DNA of 6,459 nucleotides from Treponema sp. (GTDB lineage Bacteria > Spirochaetota > Spirochaetia > Treponematales > Breznakiellaceae). Positions within the stretch are counted from its first letter, which is position 1; every line of letters begins with the position of its first letter. The notes below the pieces were generated by a model. That model searched no databases. It worked only from the letters and a program-made list of their open reading frames with translations, and was not told the DNA's origin. The stretch covers positions 1 to 6,459 of the forward strand of contig JAITJV010000277.1 in NCBI GenBank assembly GCA_031278755.1. The letters are read 5' to 3'. Made by a program: the position numbers and the translations under genes. Below are positions 1 to 6,411 of this stretch, in pieces.

Positions 1-1
1 A

Positions 2-961
2 AAACTTGATGAAATAGAAAAAATACTTGAAGCGGTTAAGCCTGTTCTTGTAATGGTAGATTCCGTCCAGACCCTTCAAACCGAAGACGCCGGGCCTGCC
101 CCCGGCACGGTGAATCAGATGAAGTTTTGTTCCTTTGAACTTGTTTCCTGGATAAAAGAACATGACGCCGCCCTTTTCCTTGCGGCCCATGTAACCAAGG
201 AGGGGGTCATCTCCGGCCCCAGGACCCTGGAGCACATGGTGGATACGGTTCTTTATTTTGAACAAAACGACGGGGACAGCCGTTTTATCCGGGCGGTAAA
301 AAACCGTTTCGGCTCCGTGGACGAGATAGGGATCTTCACCATGGGTGAAAAAGGGCTGCGGGCGGTGGATGATACGGGCCTGCTTTTTCTGGTGCGAAGA
401 GACGGGTCCCTGCCCGCCGGCGTGGCTACGGCCGCAGTGCTGGAAGGATCCAGGACCATACTGGTGGAGATTCAGGCGCTGACCGTGCCTTCAAAGGGGG
501 CCATGAGCCGGGTCTTTTCCGATAAAATCGATTCGGGCCGGGTGTCCAGGGTCGCCGCCGTGCTGGAAAAGCACCTGGGGCTCAGGCTTTCGGATCAGGA
601 TCTGTACATCAACGTCGCCGGAGGCATCCGTATACAGGATGTGGGGGCGGAACTTGCCCTTGCCTTTGCCGTTTATTCCGCCAGAACCGGCCTTCCCCTG
701 CCCGCCGGTACGGTCATAGCCGGAGAACTTTCCCTTACCGGCGAAATAAGGCCGGTACGGCGCCTGCCGGGCCGGATTAAAACAGCCAGAAACCTGGGGT
801 TCGATTTTTTTCTGGGGCCTTCTTCGGAAAGTTCCCGGGCGGAAGAACCCGACGCGGTTTCCGAGATTCCGGCCGCGGCGGACAAAAGCGCCGGGGACAT
901 AAAAGCCGCCATTAGGGCGGTTTTTGGAAAAATAAGCCTCATAAATAAAAAAAACGGATAA
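2..961 (+). CDS. radA: DNA repair protein RadA (Sms), 5'-truncated by the window edge
   Basis: RadA is a RecA-like ATPase and branch-migration helicase that works with RecA in homologous recombination and repair in the cytoplasm. The frame is open from base 2, so the gene starts outside the window. 319 residues are visible of a family length near 450; the N-terminal zinc finger and Walker A are therefore missing here. Visible parts are the Walker B strand ending in VDSVQT (about residues 15-24 of the fragment), the RadA-specific KNRFG motif (residues 100-104, bases 299-313), and the C-terminal Lon-protease-like domain from about residue 155, with NVAGG (204-208) and GELSLTGEIRPV (241-252). 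In RadA this Lon-like domain is known to lack protease function and serves as a scaffold. The tail after it contains an acidic, Ser/Ala-rich stretch before the end, which may be lineage-specific. The stop is TAA at 959-961. No convincing terminator follows it. Identification is firm; only the start is unseen. Confidence 0.96.
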   Translation, partial: KLDEIEKILEAVKPVLVMVDSVQTLQTEDAGPAPGTVNQMKFCSFELVSWIKEHDAALFLAAHVTKEGVISGPRTLEHMVDTVLYFEQNDGDSRFIRAVKNRFGSVDEIGIFTMGEKGLRAVDDTGLLFLVRRDGSLPAGVATAAVLEGSRTILVEIQALTVPSKGAMSRVFSDKIDSGRVSRVAAVLEKHLGLRLSDQDLYINVAGGIRIQDVGAELALAFAVYSARTGLPLPAGTVIAGELSLTGEIRPVRRLPGRIKTARNLGFDFFLGPSSESSRAEEPDAVSEIPAAADKSAGDIKAAIRAVFGKISLINKKNG

Positions 962-1069
962 AAAACCGCTTGACGGAACGGAAAAACCGGGATAATGTTA
1001 CGGGGAATAGGATAATTGGTTGAGTATTCATTCGCGTTTTATCAGTTGTAAGGATTCTGCTTTCCGCTT

Positions 1070-1097
1070 TTGCATGTCTTCATCTTTTCCTTATTAT
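1070..1097 (+). promoter_or_regulatory. Candidate sigma-70 promoter for the RRM gene
   Basis: TTGCAT at 1070-1075 and TATTAT at 1092-1097 (5 of 6 to TATAAT) are 16 bases apart, in an AT/pyrimidine-rich stretch. Transcription would start near 1104 and leave a leader of about 147 bases before the RRM start codon. The -35 match is poor (3 of 6), so this is tentative. A competing candidate is TTGACG at 970-975 with GATAAT at 991-996, but its 15-base spacer is short. The rest of the gap from 962 to about 1070 shows nothing else I can support. Confidence 0.3.
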
Positions 1098-1123
1098 TAT
1101 CTATCTATTTCCGCATCTTTTGT

Positions 1124-1232
1124 CTTTTCGGGGCGTACCCGAAGGGAGATAAGAGTCGCCTGCGGTTAGCAGACGTGAATATAGCGTGCCCGGACGCACC
1201 AGCGGGAGTATAAAAACTCCGGCTTAATCCGG
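1124..1232 (+). promoter_or_regulatory. Structured 5' leader upstream of the RRM gene
   Basis: Several hairpins can be drawn in succession in this non-coding stretch. The first pairs 1124-1132 with 1138-1146 (nine pairs including two G-U, five-base loop). The second pairs 1157-1163 with 1169-1175 (six pairs, one mismatch, loop GGTTA). A weaker third is GTGC 1186-1189 with GCAC 1196-1199. The fourth is GGAGT 1205-1209 with ACTCC 1216-1220. A possible CCGG/CCGG pairing (1219-1222 with 1229-1232) overlaps the fourth by two bases, so those two exclude each other. It ends just before the ribosome binding site. I do not recognise a known riboswitch class. A post-transcriptional or cold-responsive role is an inference only; small RRM proteins are often cold-regulated in cyanobacteria. 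Confidence 0.35.
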
Positions 1233-1234
1233 GT

Positions 1235-1240
1235 GAAGGA
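1235..1240 (+). promoter_or_regulatory. Ribosome binding site that fixes the RRM start
   Basis: GAAGGA lies 10 bases before ATG 1251. An in-frame GTG at 1233 would add six residues, but it overlaps this Shine-Dalgarno sequence and has none of its own. The ATG start also gives the usual family N-terminus, MAKKLYVGNL. Confidence 0.7.
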
Positions 1241-1250
1241 AATTTTCTCT

Positions 1251-1544
1251 ATGGCCAAAAAACTGTATGTCGGCAATCTCTCTTACAACACCACCGAGGA
1301 CGGTTTGCGGAACCTTTTTTCCGGTTTCGGCAGCGTCGCCTCGGCGAAAATTATTTTCGATCGTGAAACCGGTAATTCCAAGGGATTCGGTTTTATCGAA
1401 ATGAGCACTGATGAAGAAGCAAACGCCGCGATAGCCGGCACCAACGGCCGCGAATTCGAAGGCCGTCAGCTTAGGGTAAACGAAGCCATGGATAAACCCC
1501 GCCGCGACAGCAGGGGCGCCGGCGGTTACGGAAATAACTGGTAA
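1251..1544 (+). CDS. Small single-RRM RNA-binding protein
   Basis: This 97-residue protein is one RNA recognition motif plus a short basic, Gly-rich tail, the typical form of bacterial RRM proteins (cyanobacterial Rbp type, also common in spirochaetes). RNP2 is LYVGNL at residues 5-10 and RNP1 is KGFGFIEM at 44-51. The aromatic residues expected to stack on RNA (Tyr6, Phe46, Phe48) are present. The tail from about residue 82 contains several Arg and ends GGYGNNW. It probably binds single-stranded RNA in the cytoplasm, perhaps as an RNA chaperone or in post-transcriptional control; its targets cannot be read from the sequence. The start is ATG 1251, chosen over an upstream GTG at 1233 because of the Shine-Dalgarno at 1235-1240. 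It appears monocistronic: a candidate promoter and structured leader lie in front, and a palindrome and terminator-like hairpin lie behind. Confidence 0.93.
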   Translation: MAKKLYVGNLSYNTTEDGLRNLFSGFGSVASAKIIFDRETGNSKGFGFIEMSTDEEANAAIAGTNGREFEGRQLRVNEAMDKPRRDSRGAGGYGNNW

Positions 1545-1579
1545 GGGGCCTGTTCCAAAACTGGTTTTGGAACAGCCTC
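1545..1579 (+). repeat. Long perfect palindrome abutting the RRM stop codon
   Basis: CTGTTCCAAAA (1550-1560) and TTTTGGAACAG (1565-1575) are perfect inverted copies around the loop CTGG. With a bulged C1549 the stem extends by four more pairs, GGGG 1545-1548 with CCTC 1576-1579 (one G-U). It begins on the base after the TAA. No T run follows on either strand, so it is not a textbook intrinsic terminator. It could be an mRNA 3'-end stabiliser, a weak terminator or a copy of a dispersed palindromic repeat. Confidence 0.75.
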
Positions 1580-1621
1580 AGGGATCAGCTTTTCAGAAAG
1601 TTGTTGACGCTTTGAAGACAC

Positions 1622-1652
1622 AGCCGCATCCTCGTCCAGAGATGCGGCTTTT
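1622..1652 (+). terminator. Rho-independent terminator-like hairpin after the RRM gene
   Basis: AGCCGCATC (1622-1630) pairs perfectly with GATGCGGCT (1641-1649) around a ten-base loop. The last stem base and the following bases form TTTT (1649-1652), continuing CCTT. This suits termination of the + strand RRM transcript. On the - strand the same stem is followed by GTGTCTT, a poor T tract, so it would at best be a weak terminator for the opposing floA operon, whose last gene stops at 1688. Confidence 0.65.
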
Positions 1653-1687
1653 CCTTGTGCAATACGGAGCCGAAGTCCCTGTTCCGG

Positions 1688-2035
1688 TTAAAAGACGGTT
1701 CCTTTCGGTTTTCCCAATAGTTCGGACATTACGAGCGCCCGCGCGAGGGGCGTCATTTTTTCCAGCCTCCGGAAAAGTCCGCCTTTGGGATCCCCGCCCG
1801 CCGGTTTTGCCGCGGCGGGGGTGTTGACGGCGGCGGTAAGGCGCGCGGGTTCGGGCGCGCGGATATGAACGGCCGGGACGCTTTTTTCTTCTTCTTTATT
1901 GTCTTCATCGTAAGCCCTCGGGAATATATCCCCGGCGCGCGGAGGGGGGGCTTTCGGACGCGCTTTACGCGCAAGCTTTACAATGTATATTACCGCGTAA
2001 ATAACGACAATAACTATAACGCCGATGTTTCTCAT
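1688..2035 (-). CDS. Small single-pass membrane protein of unknown function, downstream of floA
   Basis: I do not recognise a named family. The 115 residues divide into three parts. A hydrophobic N-terminal helix (about 3-19) is followed by basic residues (Lys20, Arg23, Lys24, Arg26), which predicts an N-out, C-in membrane anchor. A low-complexity linker (about 27-85) is rich in Pro and Ala with an acidic patch around 43-50. The C-terminal segment (about 86-113) looks like an amphipathic helix, containing MTPLARALVMSELLGKPKG, and is the most folded-looking part. An AGGA ribosome site (2045-2048 on the + strand) lies nine bases before the ATG, and the floA stop is only 18 bases upstream, so it is surely co-transcribed with floA. 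That context suggests a role linked to FloA/NfeD membrane domains, but this is inferred from position alone. Bacillus has a short gene (yqfB) after floA; I see no clear similarity to it. Confidence 0.8.
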   Translation of the reverse strand: MRNIGVIVIVVIYAVIYIVKLARKARPKAPPPRAGDIFPRAYDEDNKEEEKSVPAVHIRAPEPARLTAAVNTPAAAKPAGGDPKGGLFRRLEKMTPLARALVMSELLGKPKGTVF

Positions 2036-2053
2036 TGTTTGTTTTCCTGCCCT

Positions 2054-3064
2054 TTAGGGCGAGTTTGTTGATTTTCCCGGCGCTTCGCCGCCTATTGAAG
2101 ACCTCATATCCGTGTCGGCCTGTATGTTCTTCATCCTGTAGTAATCCATGATCCCGAGGTTCCCTTTTCTGAACGCTTCGGAAATGGCGAGGGGAATTTC
2201 CGCTTCGGCAAGCACAACCTTGGCGCGGTTTTCCTGTACCAGGGCGATCATTTCCTGTTCCCGGGCCTGCGCGGCGGCGCGGCGCTTTTCCGCCTCGGCC
2301 TGGAAGCGGCGCTTGTCGGCCTCGGCCTGATCTGCCTGGAGTTTGGCGCCTATGTTGGTTCCCACGTCAATGTCGGCAATGTCAATGGAAAGTATCTTGA
2401 AGGCGGTTCCCGCGTCAAGGCCCTTGGCGAAAACGGTCTTTGAAATAGTGTCGGGATTTTCCAGTACGGACTTGTAGCTTTCCGAAGAACCGACGGTAGT
2501 GACGATCCCTTCGCCGACGCGGGCGATGATCGTTTCCTCGGTGGCGCCGCCGACGAGGCTTTCGATGTTGGCCCTCACCGTTACCCGCGCCTTGACCTGA
2601 AGCTGTATGCCGTCCTTGGCCACCGCGTCGATGGTGTACTTCCCTTTGACGGGATCGGGGCAGTCTATGACTTTGGGGTTTACGCTGGTCCGCACGGCGT
2701 CAAGAACGTCGCGGCCGGCAAGGTCTATTGCCGCCGCCCGCTGAAAAGGCAGGGGAATATCGGCCTTGTTGGCGGCCACAAGGGCGCGGCTTACCTTGAG
2801 CACATCCCCGCGCGCAAGAAAGTGCGTTTCCAGCATATCCGAATCGACGGTGATTCCCGCCTTGGCGAGCATGATCCTCGAATCAACAATGATCCCCGCG
2901 TTCACGTGCCGCAGCCACATGCCGATAAGTTTTCCCATGCCGACGTAGGCTCCGGAAAGCAGCGCCCGGAACCAGAGCCCGAAGAAGCGGAAAAAGAGAA
3001 ATAAAAACCCAAGGACGACAAGTCCCCCGACAATAAGAAGGATGCCAAAACCAAGCAACTGCAT
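2054..3064 (-). CDS. floA: Flotillin-like membrane scaffold protein FloA (SPFH family)
   Basis: FloA organises functional membrane microdomains and affects membrane fluidity and secretion. The 336 residues match the usual length and architecture: an N-terminal hydrophobic membrane hairpin or helix (about 4-50, ending [10 protein letters not shown]), an SPFH/band-7 domain (about 55-240) and an Ala/Glu-rich coiled-coil region (about 242-290), then a short polar tail. Highly characteristic stretches are [11 protein letters not shown] (111-121), [12 protein letters not shown] (162-173), [12 protein letters not shown] (176-187) and [16 protein letters not shown] (225-240). Compared with my recollection of Bacillus FloA, there is a short extra segment around 135-146 ([12 protein letters not shown]). 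A strong ribosome site AAGGAG (3073-3078 on the + strand) lies eight bases before the ATG. It follows the nfeD stop by 23 bases and precedes the small membrane gene by 18, indicating one operon. NfeD and FloA are a conserved pair (Bacillus yqeZ-yqfA). Confidence 0.96.
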   Translation of the reverse strand: MQLLGFGILLIVGGLVVLGFLFLFFRFFGLWFRALLSGAYVGMGKLIGMWLRHVNAGIIVDSRIMLAKAGITVDSDMLETHFLARGDVLKVSRALVAANKADIPLPFQRAAAIDLAGRDVLDAVRTSVNPKVIDCPDPVKGKYTIDAVAKDGIQLQVKARVTVRANIESLVGGATEETIIARVGEGIVTTVGSSESYKSVLENPDTISKTVFAKGLDAGTAFKILSIDIADIDVGTNIGAKLQADQAEADKRRFQAEAEKRRAAAQAREQEMIALVQENRAKVVLAEAEIPLAISEAFRKGNLGIMDYYRMKNIQADTDMRSSIGGEAPGKSTNSP

Positions 3065-3087
3065 AATAAAAACTCCTTAGTACGATC

Positions 3088-4617
3088 CTATATTTTTTTT
3101 ACGAAAATACTGTTTCCCTGTATCCGCGCCACGCGGATATGATTTCCCTGTTCGACAAAGATCCCGTCTGTTTCCACATCGTAGAATTCCCCGTCTATTT
3201 CAGCCTTGCCCGAAGGCCGCAGGACGGTCGCGGCGACGCCGGTCCTGCCTATAAGCGCCTTGCGGTTCACGCCCTCCGCGTTTTCCGGATCGGGGCCGCC
3301 TGCGGTTCCCTCTATGGCCGTTCCAAGGGCAAGACGGTCGAACAGTTTGACGCGCGGCCCCAGAAGCGCGATGATCGCAATCCCCGCAACCGACGCGATG
3401 ATGCCAAAGGAGACAACCAGCGCGTTACGGCCCAGAATATCCCATTCCCAGTTTGAGCGGGGCAGTACAAAATCCTGCATGGAAAGAACAAGGGAAAGCC
3501 CTATGAGGATTATTCCCGATATGCCCACGACGCCGAAGCCGGGGATCAGGAAGATCTCCACGGCAAGGAGTCCAACCCCGATGAGGAAGATGATCAATTC
3601 CGCCGAACCCACTTTGCCCAGGAGTACGCCCGAACCGAACACAAGGGCAAAGGCGATGATCGCCGCGACGCCGGGAATGCCGAAACCCGGCGAGTTGATC
3701 TCAAGGAAAATCATGACGATTCCCAAAAGAATAAGGATCCCCTGCACCGGACCTGAAGTGAGAAATGAAATGATCCCGTCGGCTATGCCCGGTTGGCTGG
3801 TTTCGATCAGGGATGAGGCGCCCAGCGCGGCGAGCAAACTTTCCCTGTCGTCCGCTATGCCCCTGGCAAGCCCGTAGCGGACGGCCTCGTTCCCGGTAAG
3901 CGAAAGGAGTTTGCCGCCCGGTGAAATGATCCCCACGCGCTCTACGTTTTTTGCTTCTTTTTCAAGCCGTTCAAGCTCGCCCAGGGTAAGGGCTTTTACT
4001 TCGCCGTTTATTTGTGCTTCCCACAGTTCGACGTCCGTATCAACCATGGCGAGCGCGATGCCGGCCGGATGCCCGTTGCGTTCCGCAAGGGCCGCCATCT
4101 GCGACCGTACCGCGGAGACGGTTTTTTCCCCGGCTGCTTCCATTGTCCCGCCCGGCCCCGCCGTTACCGGAGCGGCCGCGCCCATGGAAGTTCCCGCGGC
4201 CATGTAAATGTCGGAACAGGAAAAGGCGATGAGCGCGCCCGCCGACCAGCTTACTCCCATCGATTCTTCACCCGCATTTACCCATGCGACCGTACGGGTG
4301 TTTTTAAGGGACATGATAAACGACGAGATCTGCAGGGCGGTATCCACCCGGCCGCCGAAGGTGTCTATTTCGAAGATCACAAAGGACGCTTCCGCAGCCT
4401 GTGCTTTACGGCCTTCGCGCCGCACAAAAACAGCAAGGGAAGGTTCAATATCACCCTGAATGGGAATGATCCAGGCTTTGCCCGGCGACGCGGGTGATGT
4501 GTTTATATCCGGGCCGTTTTCGGCCGCGTTTCCCGAAGAATCCTGGGCTGCCGCCGGGGCGGCGAGAAAAACCGCCAGTAAGAAAACAAACACATGACGC
4601 AGTTTTTCAAGTTTCAT
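3088..4617 (-). CDS. NfeD-family membrane-bound serine protease (long form, ClpP-class)
   Basis: Long NfeD proteins join a ClpP-like serine protease to membrane helices and a C-terminal OB-fold, and usually partner with FloA or stomatin. The start used here gives 509 residues with a clear signal sequence (1-25, hydrophobic core then APAAAQ). The protease domain spans about 48-270. Ser125 in SWSAGA and Lys165 in EKTVSAV fit the Ser-Lys dyad of archaeal 1510-N (Ser97/Lys138), with nearly identical spacing (40 against 41), so it is probably active. DTFGGRV (85-91) replaces the more usual DTPGG. About five membrane helices follow (around 288-306, 311-333, 339-358, 362-380, 399-420). The NfeD OB-fold domain is at about 452-509 and ends IFVKKI. 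The start is uncertain: an in-frame GTG at 4635 would add six residues (MIYNNS), but neither start has a Shine-Dalgarno. ATG 4617 was chosen because it opens the signal peptide and sits where a leaderless transcript would begin. floA follows after 23 bases. Confidence 0.93.
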   Translation of the reverse strand: MKLEKLRHVFVFLLAVFLAAPAAAQDSSGNAAENGPDINTSPASPGKAWIIPIQGDIEPSLAVFVRREGRKAQAAEASFVIFEIDTFGGRVDTALQISSFIMSLKNTRTVAWVNAGEESMGVSWSAGALIAFSCSDIYMAAGTSMGAAAPVTAGPGGTMEAAGEKTVSAVRSQMAALAERNGHPAGIALAMVDTDVELWEAQINGEVKALTLGELERLEKEAKNVERVGIISPGGKLLSLTGNEAVRYGLARGIADDRESLLAALGASSLIETSQPGIADGIISFLTSGPVQGILILLGIVMIFLEINSPGFGIPGVAAIIAFALVFGSGVLLGKVGSAELIIFLIGVGLLAVEIFLIPGFGVVGISGIILIGLSLVLSMQDFVLPRSNWEWDILGRNALVVSFGIIASVAGIAIIALLGPRVKLFDRLALGTAIEGTAGGPDPENAEGVNRKALIGRTGVAATVLRPSGKAEIDGEFYDVETDGIFVEQGNHIRVARIQGNSIFVKKI

Positions 4618-4623
4618 ACTATT

Positions 4624-4651
4624 ATTGTAAATCACTTTTGCGGATTGTGAT
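4624..4651 (-). promoter_or_regulatory. Candidate promoter of the nfeD-floA operon
   Basis: Read on the - strand, ATCACA (4651-4646, 4 of 6 to TTGACA) and TACAAT (4629-4624, 5 of 6 to TATAAT) are separated by 16 bases. Six bases lie between the -10 box and ATG 4617, so the predicted first transcribed base is the A of the start codon. It lies in the short gap after modC. Read-through from modC is the alternative. Confidence 0.4.
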
Positions 4652-4655
4652 AGTA

Positions 4656-4678
4656 GAGAAAAACGGCTTATTTGCGGC
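4656..4678 (-). terminator. Weak hairpin plus T run after modC (possible attenuator)
   Basis: Just after the modC stop, reading the - strand, AACG and CGTT can pair with one further inner C-G after a mismatch, and the right arm runs into TTTTT. The stem is short and imperfect, so any termination would be partial. It would separate modC from nfeD only weakly. Confidence 0.2.
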
Positions 4679-4680
4679 GT

Positions 4681-5754
4681 TCAGTTTTCTTCTTTTAACA
4701 GGAGGAGGGACTCAGGGGGGATGAAAAGGCGTTCGGGGATCTTTCCGGCGTCCGGAAGGTATTTGCTGTACTTCCACCAGATTTCCCCGCGTTCACGCGG
4801 TTCTTTCGCTTCGGCATTGGTAAAGAGCACGACCCTTTCAAAAGGCTCTTCGGATTCAAGGCTTACGCGGGGCCGGACGAGGTTGTAGTCTTCGGATGCT
4901 GCGGGCCTGATATCATGGGCGCGGATCCCCGCATGGGTAACGTCAGGCCCCACGGTCCGGGCGGTTCTGAGGCGCAGCCCCCAGTCAAGGGCGAAGACGC
5001 CGTATTCGCCTGTCCGTTTGACCGGTGAAATATTTTTGCAGCCGGTGATCCGGGCGGCGGCGGCGGAGACGGGGTTCGCAAAAAGATCTCCGGTTTCGCC
5101 TTTCGCCAAAACACGGCCGTCCTTCATGACGAGGATTTCCCCGCACAGCTTGTACGCTTCGTCCCTGCTGTGGGTTACCATGACCGCGTCTCCGCGCGAA
5201 TCAAGGAGTTCCAGAAGCTGCATCTGCATCTGTTCCCTGAGGCCGGCGTCCAGCGCGGAAAAAGGTTCGTCCAGCAGGATTAGCTCCGGTTCCCGTATCA
5301 GCATGCGGGCCAGCGCGGTCCGCTGCTGCTGTCCCCCTGAAAGCTGGGCCGGACGGAGTTTTTCAAGGCCGCCGAGGCCGAAACGCCGAATCCATTCCAT
5401 TGCTTTTTTTGTCCGTTCCTTTCCGGAAAGCGCCGCGCTTATGTTTTCAAGCACCGTCATGCGGGGAAAGAGCGCGTAGTTCTGAAAGAGGCAGCCCACG
5501 CGGCGTATCTGCGGTTTAAGGTTGATCCTTTTTGCCGAATCGAAGAGGACGCGGCCGTTGACGGAAATACGGCCTTCATCGGGGCTTTCTATTCCCGCTA
5601 TGCATTTAAGCGTCATGCTCTTGCCGCAGCCCGAAGGCCCGAGTATGCCCAGACAGTTGCCCTTTCCGCGCCCCCCCGGGCGGGAACTTTCAAATTCAAC
5701 TTCCAGGGAAAAAACCCGCGAAAGCCTTTTGCGGATCGAAACGGTAAGGCTCAT
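4681..5754 (-). CDS. modC: Molybdate/tungstate ABC transporter ATP-binding protein
   Basis: This is the cytoplasmic ATPase that powers uptake of molybdate (or tungstate) through ModB. The 357 residues are the usual length. All nucleotide-binding motifs are intact: Walker A GPSGCGKS (39-46), Q-loop Gln91 (LFQNYALFP), signature LSGGQQQR (138-145), Walker B ending LILLDEP (158-164), D-loop SALD (166-169) and switch His195 (VTHSRDEA). The C-terminal part from about 225 is a regulatory TOBE/Mop-like region, with GIRAHDIRP near 286-294; it is less conserved and does not itself distinguish molybdate from tungstate. The ATG overlaps the modB stop as ATGA, so translation is coupled; its own ribosome site (GGA close to the ATG) is weak. 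A longer reading of the same frame up to 6024 would run through modB in another frame and is not credible. Specificity is assigned mainly from the modB/modA context. Confidence 0.92.
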   Translation of the reverse strand: MSLTVSIRKRLSRVFSLEVEFESSRPGGRGKGNCLGILGPSGCGKSMTLKCIAGIESPDEGRISVNGRVLFDSAKRINLKPQIRRVGCLFQNYALFPRMTVLENISAALSGKERTKKAMEWIRRFGLGGLEKLRPAQLSGGQQQRTALARMLIREPELILLDEPFSALDAGLREQMQMQLLELLDSRGDAVMVTHSRDEAYKLCGEILVMKDGRVLAKGETGDLFANPVSAAAARITGCKNISPVKRTGEYGVFALDWGLRLRTARTVGPDVTHAGIRAHDIRPAASEDYNLVRPRVSLESEEPFERVVLFTNAEAKEPRERGEIWWKYSKYLPDAGKIPERLFIPPESLLLLKEEN

Positions 5755-6410
5755 TTTTCCAGCGCCGTGAGGTAGTTCATGACGCCGACAACAAGAAGTG
5801 AAAAGATAACGATGATCAATACATAGCGGTACGCGCCCGCCATGTCCCCCGCGTTCGCCGCCGACGCGACGGCCACAGGCAGGGTGCGCGTCTTTCCGGG
5901 GATGTTGCCGGCGATCATCGTGGTGGCGCCGTATTCCCCCAGCCCGCGGGCAAAGGCCAGAACCGTCCCCGACGCGATCCCCGGCGCGGCGGTGGGCAAT
6001 GTTACCTTGCGGAAGATCTTCCATTCGGACATTCCCAGGGTCCGCGCCGCGTAGATGAGGCTGGGATCAACCTGTTCGATCGCGCCCCGCGCGGAACGGT
6101 ACATAAGGGGGAAGGAAATCGCCGACGCCGCAAGCACCGTGGCGAACCAGGAAAAGGCGATCCGTACGCCGAAAAAATCCACGATGAATTTTCCTACAGG
6201 CCCCCTTACCCCGAAGATGTAGAGCAGGAAGAAACCCGCCACCGTCGGCGGCAGTACAAGGGGAAGAGTAAGAATTCCGTCGAGGATTATCTTCCATCTG
6301 GTCCGCCTGATCCCCGCAACCATGTTTGCGGCAAAAAGCCCCAGAAAAAACGTAAGCGCCATAGACGCCGAAGCGGTTTTTATGGAAACAAGAACAGGGG
6401 AAAAATCCAT
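5751..6410 (-). CDS. modB: Molybdate/tungstate ABC transporter permease
   Basis: ModB forms the dimeric membrane channel of the molybdate importer. The 219 residues are typical of the family. About five hydrophobic segments are visible: 11-33, 41-67 (LPLVLPPTVAGFFLLYIFG), 83-104, 140-160 and 193-213. The cytoplasmic coupling (EAA) loop reads AARTLGMSEWKIFRKVTLP at about 122-140, where ModC docks. GEYGATTMIAGNIPGKTRTL (about 159-178) is a strong ModB hallmark. The ATG at 6408-6410 lies one base after the TGA of the upstream modA fragment. A purine-rich GGCGGA lies about five bases upstream, within the end of modA. The stop overlaps the modC start by four bases. Whether the substrate is molybdate or tungstate cannot be decided from the permease. 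Confidence 0.95.
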   Translation of the reverse strand: MDFSPVLVSIKTASASMALTFFLGLFAANMVAGIRRTRWKIILDGILTLPLVLPPTVAGFFLLYIFGVRGPVGKFIVDFFGVRIAFSWFATVLAASAISFPLMYRSARGAIEQVDPSLIYAARTLGMSEWKIFRKVTLPTAAPGIASGTVLAFARGLGEYGATTMIAGNIPGKTRTLPVAVASAANAGDMAGAYRYVLIIVIFSLLVVGVMNYLTALEK

Positions 6411-6411
6411 G

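Noticed and set aside
1074..1169. A 31-codon open frame that could be a leader peptide before the RRM gene
   Set aside because: It has no ribosome binding site, its composition is that of a pyrimidine-rich non-coding stretch, and it runs through the hairpin region. There is no amino-acid bias suggesting attenuation.
1184..1220. Possible tRNA- or tmRNA-like fold suggested by the GGAGT/ACTCC stem
   Set aside because: There is no T-loop consensus, acceptor stem or anticodon arm, so no tRNA or tmRNA can be supported.
1567..1827. A + strand open frame of 86 codons after the RRM gene
   Set aside because: It starts inside the palindrome, runs through the terminator hairpin and then lies antisense to the small membrane gene. 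It has no ribosome site.
1865..1905. T-rich run on the + strand that might act as a terminator tract
   Set aside because: It lies inside the small membrane gene and is simply the complement of its Glu/Lys-rich acidic patch. No hairpin precedes it.
3206..3877. A long + strand open frame (223 codons) opposite nfeD
   Set aside because: It is antisense to a well-conserved protein. Its Ser/Pro/Arg-rich composition is the usual product of reading GC-rich coding DNA backwards.
4681..6024. A longer modC reading frame of 447 residues beginning inside modB
   Set aside because: The first 90 codons run out of frame through conserved modB sequence and resemble no protein. ModC homology begins at ATG 5754, which overlaps the modB stop as ATGA.
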